Shown here: positions 16,243 to 24,556 of the stretch, piece by piece
Position numbering within the stretch: position 1 is the first letter of the stretch
Layout of the letters: each line of letters starts with the position of its first letter
Origin: an uncultured Alphaproteobacteria bacterium
Lineage (GTDB): Bacteria; Pseudomonadota; Alphaproteobacteria; Rhodobacterales; Rhodobacteraceae
Length of the DNA stretch: 42,691 nucleotides
Assembly (NCBI GenBank): GCA_902556405.1
Contig: CACDWF010000015.1
Coordinates: forward strand, 1-42,691
Direction: 5' to 3'
Notes under the pieces: model-generated
What the model was told of the DNA's origin: nothing
Database searches by the model: none
What the model saw: the letters and a program-made list of their open reading frames with translations, nothing else
Made by a program: the position numbers and the translations under genes

Positions 16243-18554
16243 TCATTATGCACCGCAGCTAAAATTTTTGAAGGTGTTGCGGGAGCATTTAATAAATCTG
16301 CATTTGATGTTTCGCTAGCCATCGAGACGGCATTTTTCAAAGCCAAAAAGTGAGAAATCGATAGTAATAAAGGGGGCTCACCGACAGCTTTAGATCTAAA
16401 TATTGTCTTCTCTTCATTAGGAGTATTCTCTAATAGCTTAATATTAAATTCAGGTGGTACATCTCGGCTTCCAGGTATTTTATACGTTGAGGGGCCAAGA
16501 GTTAAAAGTTTGCCTTCTGGATTAAAATATAGTTCTTCACACGTTAGCCATCCTATACCCTGGATGAAACCTCCTTCTATCTGCCCTCTATCAATTAGGG
16601 GGTTGAGAGAGCTCCCACAGTCTTGAATGATGTCTGCCCTAAGTATTCGACTTTCTCCTGTATCAATATCTATAATTGCTTCGGATACTGCCGCTCCCCA
16701 TGTGAAATAAAAATAGGGGCTTCCCTTAAATTTTTCCTGATCCCATGAGATTTTTGGTGTTTTATAAAAGCCCGTTGATGAAAGAGATATGCGATTTTCC
16801 CAGCAGGAAAACGCTAATTCTTTAAAGGTCATGCTTTTATTTCCGCTTAGTATCAGACCGTTCTTAAATTCAATAGAAGAGGGTGGCTTTTGAAAAACTT
16901 TGCTCGCATGTTTAAGCATTCTTTGCTTAATAACAGTAGCTGCTTTCCACGCAGCCATACCATTAATATCGGAGCCAGACGATGCAGCTGTAGCTGAGGT
17001 GTTTGGGACCTCATCCGTATTTGTTCCAGAAATATGTACATAGTCGATAGGAATGTTGAAACATTCTGAGACAACCTGAGCCACCTTAATAAATAGGCCT
17101 TGTCCCATCTCTGTTCCACCATGATTTAGTCTCACCGAACCATCTGTGTATACATGGACTAAAGCTCCTGCTTGATTTAAGGATACTTTATTAAAAGATA
17201 TCCCAAACTTGGCAGGCATGAAGGCAATTCCTTTTCTGTAAGGCTGATTTTTATTAATTTGCGACGTGTTAAACCTTTCTACAAGAAGCTTTCTTTTTTC
17301 TAGACCTGCAAAAGTTTCCATCTCATTTATTATTTTTTCAATTTTAATATTTTTAACTATTTGCCCATAGGGTGTTTTAATTCCATTTTTAGGGGAATAA
17401 TAATTTTCACGTCTAAGCGCATCTAAATCGATTCCTAGAAATCGAGAAATTCTTTCAAGAATAGTCTCAATTGCAAGCATTCCTTGAGGTCCACCAAAGC
17501 CTCTAAACGCCGTGTTAGAAACGGTGTTTGTTTTGCATATATAGCCTCGTGCGGTAAAATCTTTAAAAGAGTAACAATTATCTAAATGGGTCAATGCCCT
17601 CGACATTACAGGAGCTGATAGGTCGCAGACATTACCTGCATTGCTAAGCAATGTTATATCTAATCCCTTGATTTTTCCTTTTTTGTTGAAACCTACGGAG
17701 TATTTCACTTCAAAGTCATGACGTTTGCCAGATGATGCCATGTCATCTTTGCGATTAAGCCGAAGCTTAACAGGCTTATCCAAAATGTATGCTCCTAGAG
17801 CTGCTATGGCGGCGTATATTGTTGACTGGCTTTCTTTACCTCCAAAGCCACCGCCAAGTCTCCTGACCTTGCTAGAGACCTTGGCCGCTGGAATATTTAA
17901 AACGTTGGATACACCATGCTGGACTTCAGTTGGGTGTTGTGTGCTTGACCAGATTGTGAACTCAGAGTTCTCATGCGGAATGGCAAGAGCAATATGTGTC
18001 TCCAAATAAAAGTGATCTTGACCTCCCATAGAAAATGAACCCTTAAGTTTATGGGGTGCCTGCTTAATCTGTTCGTTTGCCTTACCTCTCTCAAAGTGAA
18101 TTGGTTTTAAAAAAAAGCTTTTTTTCTTGAACGCTAAATCCAAGTCTAATATCGGTGTTTTATCTTTTTTATAGACAATCTTCACTTCATTTACAGCTGC
18201 CCTTGCTCTCTCCATTGATGAGGCAACAATGAGCCCGATAGGTTGGCCTACATAAGTCACCTCTTTTTCTGCAAAGATTGGCTCATCTGCAAAAATAGGC
18301 GCTATATCATTCTTACCAGGTATGTCTTTTGCTGTAATAACTGTAATGCTTGGATCAAATTTTTTTGCTTTTTCGGTCTCAATAGAAGTTATCATACCAG
18401 ATGGTATTTCTGAGAGGATAAGAGCTCCATGCAAAGTATTTTCTGACAATGGAATATCGTCTATGTACTCGGCTCTTCCCGTAAGTTGTCTAAAAGACGA
18501 GTCTTGGTAGTGAGACTTTCCAACTGAAATATTATTTTTGTTATCTAACGCCAT
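16230..18554 (-). CDS. xdhB: Xanthine dehydrogenase, molybdopterin-binding subunit XdhB
   Basis: Large Mo-cofactor subunit (774 aa) of xanthine dehydrogenase, which oxidises hypoxanthine and xanthine to urate. Molybdopterin-contact motifs run in order: GQDHFYLETH, RRLGGGFGGKE, AFRGFGGPQG, TAASSGSDINGMA, and the catalytic glutamate region K-A-V-G-E-P-P-L-L-L near the C-terminus. The ATG at 18554 overlaps the xdhA TGA by one base (TGATG), so the subunits are coupled; a TTG one codon earlier is less likely. The insertion chaperone XdhC is not in this window. Confidence 0.94.
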   Translation of the reverse strand: MALDNKNNISVGKSHYQDSSFRQLTGRAEYIDDIPLSENTLHGALILSEIPSGMITSIETEKAKKFDPSITVITAKDIPGKNDIAPIFADEPIFAEKEVTYVGQPIGLIVASSMERARAAVNEVKIVYKKDKTPILDLDLAFKKKSFFLKPIHFERGKANEQIKQAPHKLKGSFSMGGQDHFYLETHIALAIPHENSEFTIWSSTQHPTEVQHGVSNVLNIPAAKVSSKVRRLGGGFGGKESQSTIYAAIAALGAYILDKPVKLRLNRKDDMASSGKRHDFEVKYSVGFNKKGKIKGLDITLLSNAGNVCDLSAPVMSRALTHLDNCYSFKDFTARGYICKTNTVSNTAFRGFGGPQGMLAIETILERISRFLGIDLDALRRENYYSPKNGIKTPYGQIVKNIKIEKIINEMETFAGLEKRKLLVERFNTSQINKNQPYRKGIAFMPAKFGISFNKVSLNQAGALVHVYTDGSVRLNHGGTEMGQGLFIKVAQVVSECFNIPIDYVHISGTNTDEVPNTSATAASSGSDINGMAAWKAATVIKQRMLKHASKVFQKPPSSIEFKNGLILSGNKSMTFKELAFSCWENRISLSSTGFYKTPKISWDQEKFKGSPYFYFTWGAAVSEAIIDIDTGESRILRADIIQDCGSSLNPLIDRGQIEGGFIQGIGWLTCEELYFNPEGKLLTLGPSTYKIPGSRDVPPEFNIKLLENTPNEEKTIFRSKAVGEPPLLLSISHFLALKNAVSMASETSNADLLNAPATPSKILAAVHNDHSM

Positions 18555-19972
18555 CAAATACTCATTATCGAATGTTGTTTCTCACCACTTATGGTGGATC
18601 TTTGCATTTTTTTTATCAATCCAACCATTGCGGCCGATCGATATTTTGCTGTCCCTCTAAGATCACTTATTGGAGAAATATCATGACTTAAAGCAGTTAG
18701 TAGAGCGCTTTGGTTAAAGCGTAGATTACTATCCTTTAATAACTTACTCGTTTTATCTAATAACAAAGGCGTGGGTCCTACGCCCCCTGCAGATAAAATA
18801 ATATTTTCTACAGTGTGGTTTTTATCCATCTTAAATTTGGCTGCCAGCGATAAAGTTGATATATCTTGATCATACCTTTTTGATAGCTTCCAAGAAAAAA
18901 TTGAATCTTCCTTTTTTGTTTTTGGTACCTTAACCATGTATATAAGCTCATTGCGTTTTAGAGCGTTTTTTCTATATCCCTTAAAAAAATCTTTAATAGG
19001 AATAGTTCTTTCTCCTTTTGGACCGAGTAGAGACAATTCAGCCTCCAATACGAAAAATAGGGGAGCTAGGTCACCAATAGGGCTCGATGTCCCAAGATTC
19101 CCTCCAACTGTTGCGGCTGTTCTTATCTGTGGAGAACCAAACCTAATAATTGTATCCAAAAAGGGGGAGAAAAATTCACGGCATAACTCTTCGAATCTAG
19201 ATAGTGTAACACAAGCTCCTATTTCAAATGATGAAGTCTTAGTCTTAATTGTAGACATTTCTTTAATATTATTCAGAAATAATATTTTCTGTTCTTTAAA
19301 ATTGGAGTCTTCCGCTTCAAGGTTCCAGTCTGTACCTCCGGACAAAACAGTATAATTTTTTTCCCTTGATATAAATTCAATAAGTTCTTTTTTAGAGTCT
19401 GGGTAAATGTAAGTTGTCTTTCCAAAAATTGCGGTCTTTAACTTTGAGCCTTTACTATTTATGGGCATTGGAAACTTAATTTTTTCTTTGAGAGATTGGA
19501 TCCCGTCCACTATTGGTCTATACCCTGTACAGCGACATAAGTTTCCAGATAGAGAGTCATGGATAACGCTCTCAGAAGGGCTTTTATGTTTTTCTTTTAA
19601 TGCAAGCGCTGCCATTACAAAGCCAGGTGTGCAAAACCCACATTGCGACGCCGCCTCGGAGTTCAGTGCTTCAATTAAAGTTTTGGCAGAGCTTAATTTG
19701 CTAGCACCTTCAATTGTTACTATATTTTTATCAATTAATTGTCCCACCTTTAAAATACAAGAGTTTACTGGTGCTAAGGATCCTTTTTCATCAAAAATCA
19801 ATACAGAGCATGCACCACAGTCTCCCTCTGAGCACCCCTCTTTTGTCCCAGTAAATTTACAATTATGCCTCAAAAAGTTTAGCAAGCTTATATTGCTGTC
19901 TATATTACGTGCGTAAACTTTCTTAAAATTTACATAAAAGCTAGGTTCCGATTGTTTATTTTGCTTTTCCAT
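18554..19972 (-). CDS. xdhA: Xanthine dehydrogenase, Fe-S/FAD subunit XdhA
   Basis: Small subunit (472 aa) carrying electrons from the Mo site to NAD+, fused as in Rhodobacter capsulatus XdhA. The N-terminal plant-type [2Fe-2S] cluster uses C47, C52, C55 and C72 (GCSEGDCGAC). The second [2Fe-2S] domain uses C111-x2-C114 and C146-x-C148 (CGFCTPG, LCRCTGY). The FAD domain follows with LSGGTDWN near 210 and the TVGGNLGTSSPIGD loop. The ATG at 19972 follows GGAT. With xdhB it forms a two-gene operon converging on the ureide operon. Confidence 0.95.
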   Translation of the reverse strand: MEKQNKQSEPSFYVNFKKVYARNIDSNISLLNFLRHNCKFTGTKEGCSEGDCGACSVLIFDEKGSLAPVNSCILKVGQLIDKNIVTIEGASKLSSAKTLIEALNSEAASQCGFCTPGFVMAALALKEKHKSPSESVIHDSLSGNLCRCTGYRPIVDGIQSLKEKIKFPMPINSKGSKLKTAIFGKTTYIYPDSKKELIEFISREKNYTVLSGGTDWNLEAEDSNFKEQKILFLNNIKEMSTIKTKTSSFEIGACVTLSRFEELCREFFSPFLDTIIRFGSPQIRTAATVGGNLGTSSPIGDLAPLFFVLEAELSLLGPKGERTIPIKDFFKGYRKNALKRNELIYMVKVPKTKKEDSIFSWKLSKRYDQDISTLSLAAKFKMDKNHTVENIILSAGGVGPTPLLLDKTSKLLKDSNLRFNQSALLTALSHDISPISDLRGTAKYRSAAMVGLIKKMQRSTISGEKQHSIMSI

Positions 19973-20131
19973 TATAAGTTATCCGGCTCTACTCGCAGTT
20001 TTATCATACATCATTGTGGGACTTAAAAATATTGTAATTTTCCTGAAGCTAAATATGAGTTAAATTTAGGGTTCATTTATTGTAAAATAACAACAAAGCA
20101 ATTTTTTTATGGTCAAGGGAGTTTAGAGGAA

Positions 20132-20617
20132 ATGCCTAGTTTTGATATTGTTAGTAAATTGGATATGCAGGAAGTTGAGAATGCGATTTTCAATGCTAGT
20201 AAAGAGATCAACCAGCGATATGATTTTAAAGGTTCGAAGACCGACATTGAGAGAAATGGGAACTCGTTAACTGTAGAAACAGAAGATGACTTGAAAGCAA
20301 AGCAAGTTAACGAACTTTTAATAGGCCATTTTGTTAAAAGAGGTATAGACCCCAAAGCCCTCAAAGTTAAATCAATGGAAAGCGCTTCAGGTAATCGAGT
20401 AAGGCAAAACTATGATTTGCTGGAGGGGATTGAACAAGACACATCAAAGAAAATTATTTCTTCTGTCAAGCAGAGTAAGTTAAAAGTGCAGGTAAAAATA
20501 CAAGGTAATGAGCTTAGGGTTTCAGGGCAAAAGAAAGATAGTCTTCAGGAAGTTATTTCGTTAGCAAAAAAGCTCGATTTACCTCTTCCTTTACAATTTA
20601 TAAATTTTAGAGATTAG
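20132..20617 (+). CDS. yajQ: YajQ family nucleotide-binding protein
   Basis: YajQ-like protein of 161 residues; family members bind nucleotides, and some bind cyclic di-GMP. The sequence is a near-canonical match: MPSFDIVSK start, INQRYDFKGSK at 26-36, then VKRGID, GNRVRQ, a KKIISSVKQSKLKVQ stretch, and a C-terminal DLPLPLQFINFRD. GAGGAA lies just before the ATG. It is monocistronic by layout and overlaps the 3' end of the M32 peptidase gene on the opposite strand by 4 bp. Its target here is unknown. Confidence 0.95.
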   Translation: MPSFDIVSKLDMQEVENAIFNASKEINQRYDFKGSKTDIERNGNSLTVETEDDLKAKQVNELLIGHFVKRGIDPKALKVKSMESASGNRVRQNYDLLEGIEQDTSKKIISSVKQSKLKVQVKIQGNELRVSGQKKDSLQEVISLAKKLDLPLPLQFINFRD

Positions 20618-22086
20618 ACCTCGTATATGTCGGAAAACTTTTCATCTAAATAATTCAAAAAGGGCTCAGGCGTAAAAGCCTTTCCTGTAGCTTTTTTGAT
20701 CAGGTCAGCAGGTTCGTATAGGCTTCCATGCTGATGTATGTTCTCTGCTAACCAAGTGGTTGCTAATGACACGTCACCTTTCTCAAATCCGTCTGCAAGA
20801 CCAGGAATATCTTTTTGCATTTTTTCAAATAAACAACCGGCATTTAAGTTACCTAAAGTGTAGGTTGGGAAATACCCAAATGCACCGATTGACCAATGAA
20901 CGTCTTGGAGAATTCCATCAGAGGCTTTTTCAACGTCACGGTCAAAATATTCCTTGTATTTTACGTTCCAGGCCTCAGGTAAATCCGGAACTTCCAAATT
21001 TTTTCCAATTACCTCTACTTCGAGCTCAAAGCGAAGCATTATATGTAGATTGTAGTGAATTTCGTCTGCTTCAGTTCTAATAAATCCGGTTTCAACCTTA
21101 TTAACCAAACGGTAGAATTCTTCCTCATCTCTAATACCAAATTCTCCAAAATAGCTTTTCATTTTCTTGAACAGCCACCGAGTGAATTGCCTAGATCTTC
21201 CTATTTGGTTCTCAAATATTCTAGACTGACTTTCATGAATGCCTAAAGATACGCCAGAACCGAGAGGCGAGTGTAAAAAGTCTGAAGACACGTTTTGCTC
21301 ATAGCAAGCGTGCCCCACTTCGTGAATAGTACTGTATAAACAGTTAAATGGGTCCTTACTATCGACTCGGGTAGTAATTCGCACATCATCCCCACCACCT
21401 GAACAAAAAGGATGCGCTACAGTATCAATCCTACCTCTATCAAAGTCATAGAAAAATGTCTTTGCTATTTCATAAGCGAGTTTTAATTGTTTTTCAGTAT
21501 TGAAGTCGCCTTCTAATACGGGTTCGGAAAGTTTTGCTTCACTTACTCTCTGCCGCAAATCTAAAAGTCTTGGCTTCATTTCTTCAAAAATACTGGAGGT
21601 CTCTTTTTTTGTCATTCCAAATTCGTAATCATTTATTAACCCATCGTATAAATCTCCACTAGGAGATAGAAGGGATGCCTCTTCTCTCTTTAAATCAATT
21701 ACCTTCTTTAAGTGAGGTGAAAACTCAGAAAAATCATTATTTTGTCTAGCTTTTTGCCAGGCCATTTGTGCTAAGGATGTGGTTGCAGCCAAATCAGATG
21801 CGAGTTTGCTCGGTATAGCTAGCGCTCTGTCAAAGTCTCTTTTTATTAGTATGTATGCTCTTTTTTGAAAGGGTGTTTTAGGTTCGGCCTCTTCCAATAA
21901 CTTTCTGACTGTCGAATTTTTTTTTCTATCGTGAATAACTTCCTCAAGTGCACCCATCTCCATCGCCCGGGAATTGCCACTCTTAGATGGCATCATTGTC
22001 TCCTGATCCCAGGCATTTCTCCCAGCTACGGATTGAAGCAAACCGGTCGTTTTATTAAAACTGATTAGCTGATCTATAGCGTCCAT
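20614..22086 (-). CDS. M32 metallocarboxypeptidase (Taq type)
   Basis: Zinc carboxypeptidase of family M32, 490 residues as usual for the family. The zinc-binding H255-E-V-G-H259 lies in Y-S-T-I-H-E-V-G-H, preceded by the M32 marker HPFCSGGGDDVRITTR near 225-240 and followed by ESQSRIFENQIGRS with the third-ligand glutamate. The C-terminal GNLNAGCLF and HQHGSLYEPADLI segments are also typical. It removes C-terminal residues from peptides in the cytoplasm. The MAPEG gene upstream on the same strand is 45 nt away, so cotranscription is possible. Confidence 0.94.
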   Translation of the reverse strand: MDAIDQLISFNKTTGLLQSVAGRNAWDQETMMPSKSGNSRAMEMGALEEVIHDRKKNSTVRKLLEEAEPKTPFQKRAYILIKRDFDRALAIPSKLASDLAATTSLAQMAWQKARQNNDFSEFSPHLKKVIDLKREEASLLSPSGDLYDGLINDYEFGMTKKETSSIFEEMKPRLLDLRQRVSEAKLSEPVLEGDFNTEKQLKLAYEIAKTFFYDFDRGRIDTVAHPFCSGGGDDVRITTRVDSKDPFNCLYSTIHEVGHACYEQNVSSDFLHSPLGSGVSLGIHESQSRIFENQIGRSRQFTRWLFKKMKSYFGEFGIRDEEEFYRLVNKVETGFIRTEADEIHYNLHIMLRFELEVEVIGKNLEVPDLPEAWNVKYKEYFDRDVEKASDGILQDVHWSIGAFGYFPTYTLGNLNAGCLFEKMQKDIPGLADGFEKGDVSLATTWLAENIHQHGSLYEPADLIKKATGKAFTPEPFLNYLDEKFSDIYEV

Positions 22087-22131
22087 AAAGCTCTCTATTT
22101 TCTGATGAGATGGTTATTTTTTTCGAAAAAG

Positions 22132-22524
22132 CTAGCTAATGGACATTGCTGACCAATATAAATAGAGGATGCTTAATAAACTTGCAACCCAACCTGCAGA
22201 TCTTAAGCCGATGATATTCAAACCATATGCAATCACATAAACGAGACGAGCCCAAAAGAAAACTTGAACGGCTAGCATTGTATTCGCATTACTGGTTTCG
22301 GTCATCACGAGTGCTAGGATCACTGGAGCTATCATCGCCAATGCAATGACACAATTTAGAACAGTGCGCTCTAATCGTCCGGTAATACCTGAAAAATTTA
22401 CGCCTTCTCGACTACTAAACACGGGCATAATGCCAACGTTTGCCAAGCTAGTAAGCTGTTGGACGAGGGTAGTTGCTATGATTAAAAGTCCGTAGAGACA
22501 TATATAGTATAGTTCGACGCTCAT
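22132..22524 (-). CDS. MAPEG family membrane protein
   Basis: Four-helix membrane protein of the MAPEG superfamily (130 aa), whose eukaryotic members are glutathione-dependent. The marker G-R-L-E-R-T-V-L-N-C-V-I-A-L lies at the start of the second half of helix 2, followed by FFWARLVYVIAYGLNI. Hydrophobic segments are at roughly 5-24, 55-75, 82-100 and 108-127. Bacterial members are mostly uncharacterised, so the substrate is unknown. A GAGG lies about 9 nt upstream of the ATG. It is divergent from the flavin-binding protein gene. Confidence 0.88.
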   Translation of the reverse strand: MSVELYYICLYGLLIIATTLVQQLTSLANVGIMPVFSSREGVNFSGITGRLERTVLNCVIALAMIAPVILALVMTETSNANTMLAVQVFFWARLVYVIAYGLNIIGLRSAGWVASLLSILYLYWSAMSIS

Positions 22525-22604
22525 TTTTTTTATACCTCATATTTTTTTGTTACACATTCGAAAATAGTTTATTATAAAACTGTTTCAACTACAAAAAATG
22601 CACG

Positions 22605-23210
22605 ATGGATGAAATTCAATTAAGAAATCTTTATGGTCCTGCCACCGAGAAAGCATCTGCGAAGATAATGAAAAGCTTGGATCAACATAGTGTTAGTTTC
22701 ATAAAAGCATCCAATTTTCTGGTCATGGGAACTTTTGACGGCGAGGATATTGATCTTTCTCCTAAGGGTGATCCCGAAGGTTTTGTGAAAATTATGTCTG
22801 ATGATCGCATCGAAATAGCTGATAGACCTGGTAACAATAGGATTGACGGGCTTCTAAATATTTCTAGAAATGCTATTGTCTCCTTAATATTTTTTATTCC
22901 AAAAGTAACAGAAACACTTAGAGTGCAAGGGAAAGCCACGATATCAAACGACCCAAAAGTTCTCGAAAATCATAAATTAAAATCTAATCTGCCAAAGACA
23001 GTGACAGTTATCAACCCAACAAAAGTATTCCTACATTGTGGTAAAGCACTACTTAGATCAAGTCTATGGAGGCCTGAAAGCTGGCCTCATAAAAGACCCA
23101 TACCCACGCTATATGAGATGATTGAAGATCAGACCGGGTTAAATTGTGAAATAAAAAAAGAAAACGACATTATAGAAATGTATGAACGTGAACTTTACGA
23201 AAATAGATAA
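22605..23210 (+). CDS. Pyridoxamine 5'-phosphate oxidase-like FMN-binding protein
   Basis: Split-barrel flavoprotein of the PNPOx-like class, 201 residues. Features are FLVMGTFDGEDIDLSPKGDP at about 38-57, the IEIADRPGNNRIDGLLNI motif typical of this subgroup, then VTETLRVQGKA, and a C-terminal FLHCGKALLRSSLWRPE. These proteins act as F420- or flavin-dependent reductases or unknown oxidoreductases; this is not necessarily pyridoxine metabolism. Its TAA overlaps the ATG of a small downstream frame by one base. Confidence 0.85.
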   Translation: MDEIQLRNLYGPATEKASAKIMKSLDQHSVSFIKASNFLVMGTFDGEDIDLSPKGDPEGFVKIMSDDRIEIADRPGNNRIDGLLNISRNAIVSLIFFIPKVTETLRVQGKATISNDPKVLENHKLKSNLPKTVTVINPTKVFLHCGKALLRSSLWRPESWPHKRPIPTLYEMIEDQTGLNCEIKKENDIIEMYERELYENR

Positions 23211-23392
23211 TGAATGTAACCTCTATGAATTATTTTATAAAAACAAAATGTGGATTAGAAAAGTACAATATGCTCAAGTCACGGAAAGGCATGTACGCAA
23301 AGCTTAGATTTTACTGGTTCGTCTTTTTCGCATCAATAAGAGACTTAGGCCACAAAAAGAGGATCGAAAAAACTCAAGTTAAAGCTGAGTAA
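23210..23392 (+). CDS. Possible small basic protein (60 aa)
   Basis: The frame begins in a TAATG overlap with the preceding gene, which is the main argument for it. The product is lysine- and arginine-rich with a short aromatic hydrophobic stretch (R-F-Y-W-F-V-F-F-A-S). I recognise no family. It overlaps the 3' end of the convergent DsbA-like gene by 19 bp. It may be real and coupled, or chance. Confidence 0.35.
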   Translation: MNVTSMNYFIKTKCGLEKYNMLKSRKGMYAKLRFYWFVFFASIRDLGHKKRIEKTQVKAE

Positions 23393-24012
23393 TCTCCTGT
23401 AACCTTCGCACTAATAAGAGCTAATTTTTCACTTCCCCAAAATATTTCTTCTTTAAAGACAAAAGTTGGCACCCCAAAAATTCCCTTAGATAGTGCGGTA
23501 TCCATTAAAGAGGTTACACAGTTTTGATTGTTGCTTCTCCAAGATATGAAATCAGCGCTATCTAGTTGAAATTTGTCGATTAAATTTAAAAGTACCTTTT
23601 CATTTTCTATGTCTAGCGCTCTTTTCCAAAACAATTGAAAAGACTCACGCAAAAATGGCAATAAAGTCGACGCCGATTTTTCTTTGACCCATAAATGAAC
23701 CATAGAAAATAATGAGCTATCCCAAATTTTTTGAGTTCCTAAGATTGTTTTCCCTTGTAGATTAGCCATCCTTCTGCAATCCATGTAGGAATATTTAACT
23801 CGGCGCCATTGATGTGCCGTTCTATTCGAAGAGATTATTTTCCCTTCGTTATTGACCGTCGCACTTCCTAAATAGTCAGCAATATCCAGAGTGTATGGCA
23901 ATAGACTCCACTGTAATCCCAGTTGATCAAATATTTTTATCGCAGGGTCTAATGCCAAATAGGCATATGGGCTTTTTATGTCGATGTAAAAATCAATCGA
24001 ATTATTAGACAT
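23374..24012 (-). CDS. DsbA-family oxidoreductase / 2-hydroxychromene-2-carboxylate isomerase-like
   Basis: Thioredoxin-fold protein of 212 residues resembling HCCA isomerases and kappa-class GSTs. The N-terminal F-Y-I-D-I-K-S-P-Y-A-Y-L has serine where DsbA has the active-site CxxC, so it should use glutathione rather than act as a disulfide oxidase. The C-terminal G-I-F-G-V-P-T-F-V-F contains the cis-proline, followed by F-W-G. HCCA isomerases act in naphthalene-type aromatic breakdown, but the substrate cannot be assigned here. Just upstream on the same strand lies the broken cupin gene. Confidence 0.88.
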   Translation of the reverse strand: MSNNSIDFYIDIKSPYAYLALDPAIKIFDQLGLQWSLLPYTLDIADYLGSATVNNEGKIISSNRTAHQWRRVKYSYMDCRRMANLQGKTILGTQKIWDSSLFSMVHLWVKEKSASTLLPFLRESFQLFWKRALDIENEKVLLNLIDKFQLDSADFISWRSNNQNCVTSLMDTALSKGIFGVPTFVFKEEIFWGSEKLALISAKVTGDYSALT

Positions 24013-24077
24013 GAGTAACTCAACTTAAATGGTTTTTTTGTGACATTATCTAGATTTATTAAAAGTTAAAATTTAGC

Positions 24078-24442
24078 TTAATCGGTCTTCGCGTATGTTT
24101 GCGCTGCGGTTGAGTTAAATTCAAACGCTACTACTTCCTCGTCACCTACTACCCAACCATTATGATCGGGTTCAATAACATAAACGTCACCAGGCCCAAA
24201 AACCTTTTCCGTGCCGTCATTATGCTTTGCGGCCATTTGACCAGAAATAACCGTTCCAACATGCTTTGCTTGACAACTTTCTCCTCCAACCATCGGCCTA
24301 ACACATGTTTCCCAACTCCACGCTGGCTAAAGAACGAGCTTTGCAGCAGCTATTACCCTTGATCACAAACAGATACCTTTGCCTTATTAGGCGCTCTCGC
24401 TTCATCTGGATTATCAAATGATTTCTTCATTACCGTAGTCAT
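24078..24442 (-). pseudogene. Broken cupin-domain gene (frameshift plus amber)
   Basis: The minus-strand reading starts at an ATG at 24442 behind AAGGAG and gives M-T-T-V-M-K-K-S-F-D, continuing to D-Q-G, then stops at 24355-24350 (TAA TAG). Shifting frame by one base near 24356-24358 recovers V-I-A-A-A-K-L-V-L, a TAG at 24329-24327, then P-A-W-S-W-E-T-C-V-R-P and the intact cupin barrel (GGESCQAKHVGTVISG, then FGPGDVYVIEP and a C-terminal VVAFEFNSTAAQ). Related cupins read L-Q-P-G-W here, so CAG to TAG plus a one-base loss explain both lesions. The intact protein would be about 121 aa. Confidence 0.8.
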
Positions 24443-24457
24443 ATTTGCTCCTTTTTA

Positions 24458-24474
24458 AGTTCAAATGTAAAACT
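24458..24474. promoter_or_regulatory. Putative operator AGTTC-N7-AAACT (site A)
   Basis: Imperfect inverted repeat 15 nt upstream of the cupin pseudogene start and just outside its Shine-Dalgarno. A TACTAT -10-like hexamer (24481-24476, minus strand) abuts it. The left half and the A-A-A-T-G-T spacer match the perfect site before the gene at 38500; one half-site base differs from GAACT. It probably binds the same regulator as the sites at 34482 and 38518. Confidence 0.5.
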
Positions 24475-24556
24475 AATAGTATTTTTTTCCAAATTAGAGT
24501 ATAAGTATATTCCTTGAAATTAACCAAATAGTTTTTATCTCTCTAGAAGAAAAAGA

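Noticed and set aside
18555-18557. TTG start of xdhB one codon upstream
   Set aside because: The ATG at 18554 overlaps the xdhA stop in the usual TGATG coupling arrangement and is preferred.
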